A stretch of DNA of 64,000 bases from the NCBI RefSeq assembly GCF_036346295.1, contig NZ_CP107819.1, forward strand, positions 6,386,001 through 6,450,000, read 5' to 3'. A program made the position numbers and the translations under genes. The notes under the pieces are model-generated. The model had not been told where the DNA came from. It did no database searches and saw only the letters and a program-made list of their open reading frames with translations. Positions 61,901 through 64,000 of the stretch are shown one piece after another (position 1 is the first letter of the stretch; every line of letters begins with the position of its first letter). Source of the stretch: Streptomyces sp. NBC_00536 (GTDB lineage: Bacteria > Actinomycetota > Actinomycetes > Streptomycetales > Streptomycetaceae).

Positions 61901-64000
61901 CGAACGAGCGCGAGCGGGTGCTGTGCCAGGCCTTCGCGGAGGTCCTGGGCGTGGCCGAGGTCGGGGTCGAGGACGACTTCTTCGCTCTCGGCGGTCACTC
62001 GCTGCTGGCGGTGCACCTGGTCGAGGTGCTGCGCAAGCACGGCGTCTCGGTATCGGTGCGCGCGCTGTTCGACACCCCGACCCCGGTGGGTCTGGCGGCC
62101 TCGGCGGGCGTGGACACCGTGGAGGTGCCGGAGAACCTGATTCCCGCCGGTGCGACCGCGATCACGCCGGAGATGCTGCCGCTGGTCGACCTGACCGCGG
62201 CGGAGATCGAGCGGATCGCCGCCACCGTCGAGGGCGGCGCGGCGAACATCGCCGACGTCTACCCGCTGGCCCCGCTCCAGGAGGGCCTGCTCTTCCACCA
62301 CCTGATGGCGGAGGGCGGCGAGGACGCCTACCTGATGCCGGTGGCCCTGGAGATGGACTCGGCGGAGCGGGTGGCGGAGTTCGCCCGCGCGTTCCAGCTC
62401 GTGGTGGACCGTCACGACATCCTGCGGACCTCGTTCGTGTGGGAGGGGCTGCGCGAGCCGGTCCAGGTGGTCTGGCGCGAAGCCGTACTGCCGGTGACCG
62501 AGGTGGTCCTGGACCCGCTCTCGGCGGATCCGCTGGCCGAACTGCACGAGGCCGTGGGCCTGTCGATGGCTCCGGGCCGCGCACCGCTGATCAGCGTGCA
62601 CTTCGCCGCCCTGCCGGACGGCGGGCGGCACCTGGTCCTGCTGCGCCTGCACCACCTGGTCCAGGACCACACCGCCCTTGAGGTGCTGCTGCACGAGGTG
62701 CAGATGTTCCTCGCCGGGCGCGGTGGCGAGCTGGAGCCCTCGCTGCCGTTCCGCGACTTCGTCGCGCAGGTGCGCGGCGGCATGGAACGCGGCGAGCACG
62801 AGCGGTACTTCGCCGAGCTGCTGGGCGATGTCACGGAGCCGACCGCTCCCTTCGGGCTGGTCGACGTCCGCGGTGACGGAGCCGCGGTGGAGCGTGCCGT
62901 CGTACCGCTCTCGCCGGAGGTCGTCGAGCAGCTGCGGGGGGTGGCGCGCCGGGTCGGTACCAGTGCGGCGACGGTGCTGCACGTGGCATGGGGGCGGGTG
63001 CTGGCCGCCGTCTCGGGTCACTCGGACGTGGTGTTCGGCACGGTGCTCTTCGGCCGGATGAACGCCGGTGCGGGCGCCGACCGGGTCGCCGGTCTCTACA
63101 TGAACACGCTCCCCGTGCGGCTGCGCACCGGCGAGCTGGGGGCCCTGGAGGCCGTGACCGCGATGCGCGGTCAGCTGGCCGGGCTGCTGGAGCACGAGCA
63201 CGCCTCGCTGGCGCTGGCCCAGCAGGCCAGTGGCCTGACGGGCAACTCTCCCGTGTTCACCTCGCTGCTCAACTACCGCCACAACACGGGCCGGGATGAC
63301 GCTCCGGAGGGCGGCGACGCTCCCGAGGGCATCCGCGTGCTGTCCTCGCGGGAGCGCACGAGCTACCCGCTCGGTGTGTCCGTCGACGACAACGGCGACT
63401 CGATGTCGCTGGCCGTGGACGCCGTCGCACCGATCGACGCCGTGGCCGTGGGCACGCTCCTGCGGACCGCCGTCGAGGCCCTGGTGCCGCTGATCGGGCA
63501 GGCGCTCGACGGCGGACCGGACACGGCGCTGGCCAGTGTCGACGTACTGGCTCCGGAGGACCTGAACCGGCTGCTGGTGGAATGGAACGACACGGCGGCC
63601 GAGGTCGGGCCGTCGACGCTCCCCGCGCTGTTCGCGGCGCAGGCGCAGCGGACGCCCGAGGCGACCGCGGTGGTCTTCGAGGGCGCGGAGCACTCGTACG
63701 CCGAGCTGGACGCCCGGGCGAACCGCCTGGCCCGGCTGCTGGCCGCGCGGGGCGTCACCACGGGTTCCGTGGTCGGTGTCCGGCTGGAACGCGGCGTCGA
63801 GCTGGTGGTGGCACTGCTGGCCGTGGTGAAGGCGGGCGCGGCCTACCTTCCCGTGGACCCGGGCTACCCGGCGGACCGCGTCGGGTACGTGCTGGACACG
63901 GCGGGCGCGTCGGTGGTCGTGACCACGGCCGCCCTGGACGCCGGACCGCTGCCCGCGGACGCGGTACGGGTGCTCGTGGAGGACCCGGCGCTCGCGGACC
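58957..64000 (+). CDS. NRPS 3 (partial; runs off right edge): Asn module and start of module 11
   Basis: Open from ATG 58957 (TGATG overlap with NRPS 2) to the window end, 1681 codons seen. Order: LCL C (HHIAGDG 59341-59361), A with code DLTKVGEVGK (Asn), T (Ser 1015), dual C/E-like C (HHLVQDH 62650-62670), then the first about 140 residues of an A domain whose specificity pocket is beyond the edge. It begins directly with the C domain, like NRPS 2. The dual-like C domain predicts D-Asn10. The remaining modules and any thioesterase must lie to the right. Confidence 0.92.
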   Translation, partial: MIPLSFAQRRLWFIGQLDGPSPAYNIPIVRRLSGDLDSSALNAALRDVMRRHEVLRTVFPTKDGQPYQRIRKLDDLEWELSVAQVAPEDLDDAVAAAAHHLFDLATEVPIRAWLFTTAPGEHVLAVVVHHIAGDGWSMGPLARDVSVAYAARRAGHAPDWEPLPVQYADYALWQRELLGEEDDPDSVMSRQLGFWRETLAGAPEELALPVDRPRPAVPSHRSLAAALDVPADVHTRLVELARAEGVSLFVVLQSALAVLLSRLGAGTDIPIGTVVAGRTDVALDDLVGFFVNSLVLRTDLSGTPTFRELLAQGHDTALSAFEHQDVPFEKLVEELAPARVMGRHPLIQTMFTMQNNAQAVLDLPGLGAGSAPASTTDAAAAARFDLDVLLGEAFDASGAPAGVTGTLLGAADLFDAESVERIAQRLVRVLEQVAANPGVTLDAVDVLDADERRRVLTDWNDTGADFGSGLVPELFAARVTRTPDAVAVIADRVEVSFAELDERANRLAQFLVGQGVGAESLVGICLPRGVDAVAAILAAWKAGAGFLPIDPEYPVDRISFMLADSGAVLTLTDEEILGDLPAGRARMVAVDSTLMGVQLSMLPGTAPEVVTRPEGLAYVIYTSGSTGRPKGVAVPHGGLANYAQFAAGSYEVALGGAPLHSSLAFDLTVTSVVVPLISGAPVVVSREGGAEGLAQLLRDGGGFGLAKAVPAHLPLLSEMLTDGEVKGAAGTWVVGGEALPGSVVQSWLERAPGSVVVNEYGPTETVVGCAVFEVRAGDEVGDAVPIGRPIANTQLYVLDAFLRPVAPGVAGELYIAGAQLARGYVNRPGLTGERFTANPFASGGRMYRSGDVARWRADGQLEFLGRADEQVKVRGFRIEPGEVQAVVAAHPQVAQAAVVAREDVPGDVRLVAYVVADDPDDDLNALPAEVRTFVTGRLPEYMVPSAVVVLDALPLTGNGKLDRKALPAPEYAAGAGAGRAPANERERVLCQAFAEVLGVAEVGVEDDFFALGGHSLLAVHLVEVLRKHGVSVSVRALFDTPTPVGLAASAGVDTVEVPENLIPAGATAITPEMLPLVDLTAAEIERIAATVEGGAANIADVYPLAPLQEGLLFHHLMAEGGEDAYLMPVALEMDSAERVAEFARAFQLVVDRHDILRTSFVWEGLREPVQVVWREAVLPVTEVVLDPLSADPLAELHEAVGLSMAPGRAPLISVHFAALPDGGRHLVLLRLHHLVQDHTALEVLLHEVQMFLAGRGGELEPSLPFRDFVAQVRGGMERGEHERYFAELLGDVTEPTAPFGLVDVRGDGAAVERAVVPLSPEVVEQLRGVARRVGTSAATVLHVAWGRVLAAVSGHSDVVFGTVLFGRMNAGAGADRVAGLYMNTLPVRLRTGELGALEAVTAMRGQLAGLLEHEHASLALAQQASGLTGNSPVFTSLLNYRHNTGRDDAPEGGDAPEGIRVLSSRERTSYPLGVSVDDNGDSMSLAVDAVAPIDAVAVGTLLRTAVEALVPLIGQALDGGPDTALASVDVLAPEDLNRLLVEWNDTAAEVGPSTLPALFAAQAQRTPEATAVVFEGAEHSYAELDARANRLARLLAARGVTTGSVVGVRLERGVELVVALLAVVKAGAAYLPVDPGYPADRVGYVLDTAGASVVVTTAALDAGPLPADAVRVLVEDPALAD
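58960..62235 (+). other. Module 10: LCL C, A(Asn), T
   Basis: C about 58960-60290; A about 60310-61850; T serine at 61999. Pocket residues are identical to module 6, and the surrounding DNA is nearly the same over roughly 1.5 kb or more, including runs without any difference (for example around 61200-61400 against 48320-48520). Confidence 0.85.
62235..64000 (+). other. Module 11 (partial): dual-like C and N-terminal part of A
   Basis: C about 62240-63560, very close to the C domain of module 7. The following A domain starts around 63580 (core A1/A2 region [11 protein letters not shown] and [14 protein letters not shown]) and is cut before the pocket residues. Its sequence differs from the module 7 A domain, so the duplicated block ends near this junction. 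Confidence 0.75.

Overview
This 64 kb window is high-GC DNA with the codon bias, GTG/TTG starts and gene families of a Streptomyces-type actinomycete. It has two parts: a phage-defence / accessory region (about 1-19.2 kb) and the left and central part of a large lipopeptide biosynthetic cluster (about 19.3-64 kb). The right edge cuts the third NRPS gene, and the left edge cuts pglX.

Region 1 (1-14.3 kb) is a defence-like island. pglX (DNA methyltransferase, truncated by the edge) and pglW (NERD + two kinase-fold domains), both on the minus strand, are the Pgl/BREX-2 pair. Beyond them lie two paralogous nuclease-helicase genes (PD-(D/E)xK-like N-terminus + DUF2075/Schlafen-group-3 helicase) pointing at each other. 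Both start just after the same hairpin leader. A small Cys-rich/membrane ORF lies between them, followed by a PF14350 'beta' family gene and the remnant of an AbiEii-type two-gene unit. Region 2 (14.4-19.2 kb) holds a minus-strand operon of two secreted TAP-like alpha/beta hydrolases and a DUF4436 membrane protein, plus a poorly defined, possibly frameshifted small secreted gene.

Region 3 (19.3-29.5 kb) holds the accessory genes of the lipopeptide cluster. They are an Sfp-type phosphopantetheinyl transferase, a JmjC/cupin-8 oxygenase and, divergently, a SyrP-like TauD/TfdA oxygenase; a four-gene lipid cassette (fatty acyl-AMP ligase, two acyl-CoA dehydrogenases, acyl carrier protein) closed by a 19-bp-stem terminator; and a minus-strand cytochrome P450. 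Region 4 (30.05-64 kb) holds three translationally coupled NRPS genes (TGATG junctions). They encode one starter C domain and 11 modules, the last cut by the window edge.

Reading the A-domain pocket residues gives acyl-Asn-Ser-Asp-Val | Gly-Asn-(Trp-like aromatic)-(Phe-like aromatic)-Gly | Asn-X... . Seven C domains are of a dual condensation/epimerisation-like type, implying D-residues at positions 1, 2, 3, 6, 7, 8 and 10. The inferred pathway is as follows. FAAL activates a fatty acid onto the ACP, and the dehydrogenases desaturate it (probably to a 2-enoyl or 2,4-dienoyl chain, by analogy with ramoplanin/enduracidin). The starter C domain then acylates Asn1 and the NRPSs extend the chain. 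The Fe(II) oxygenases and P450 hydroxylate residues, with Asn/Asp and aromatic residues the obvious candidates. A perfect inverted repeat matching the StrR-family operator pattern sits between the P450 and the first NRPS gene, pointing to a pathway-specific StrR-like activator outside this window. I do not recognise the product. No thioesterase, MbtH, transporter or regulator gene is in view, so the cluster must continue to the right.
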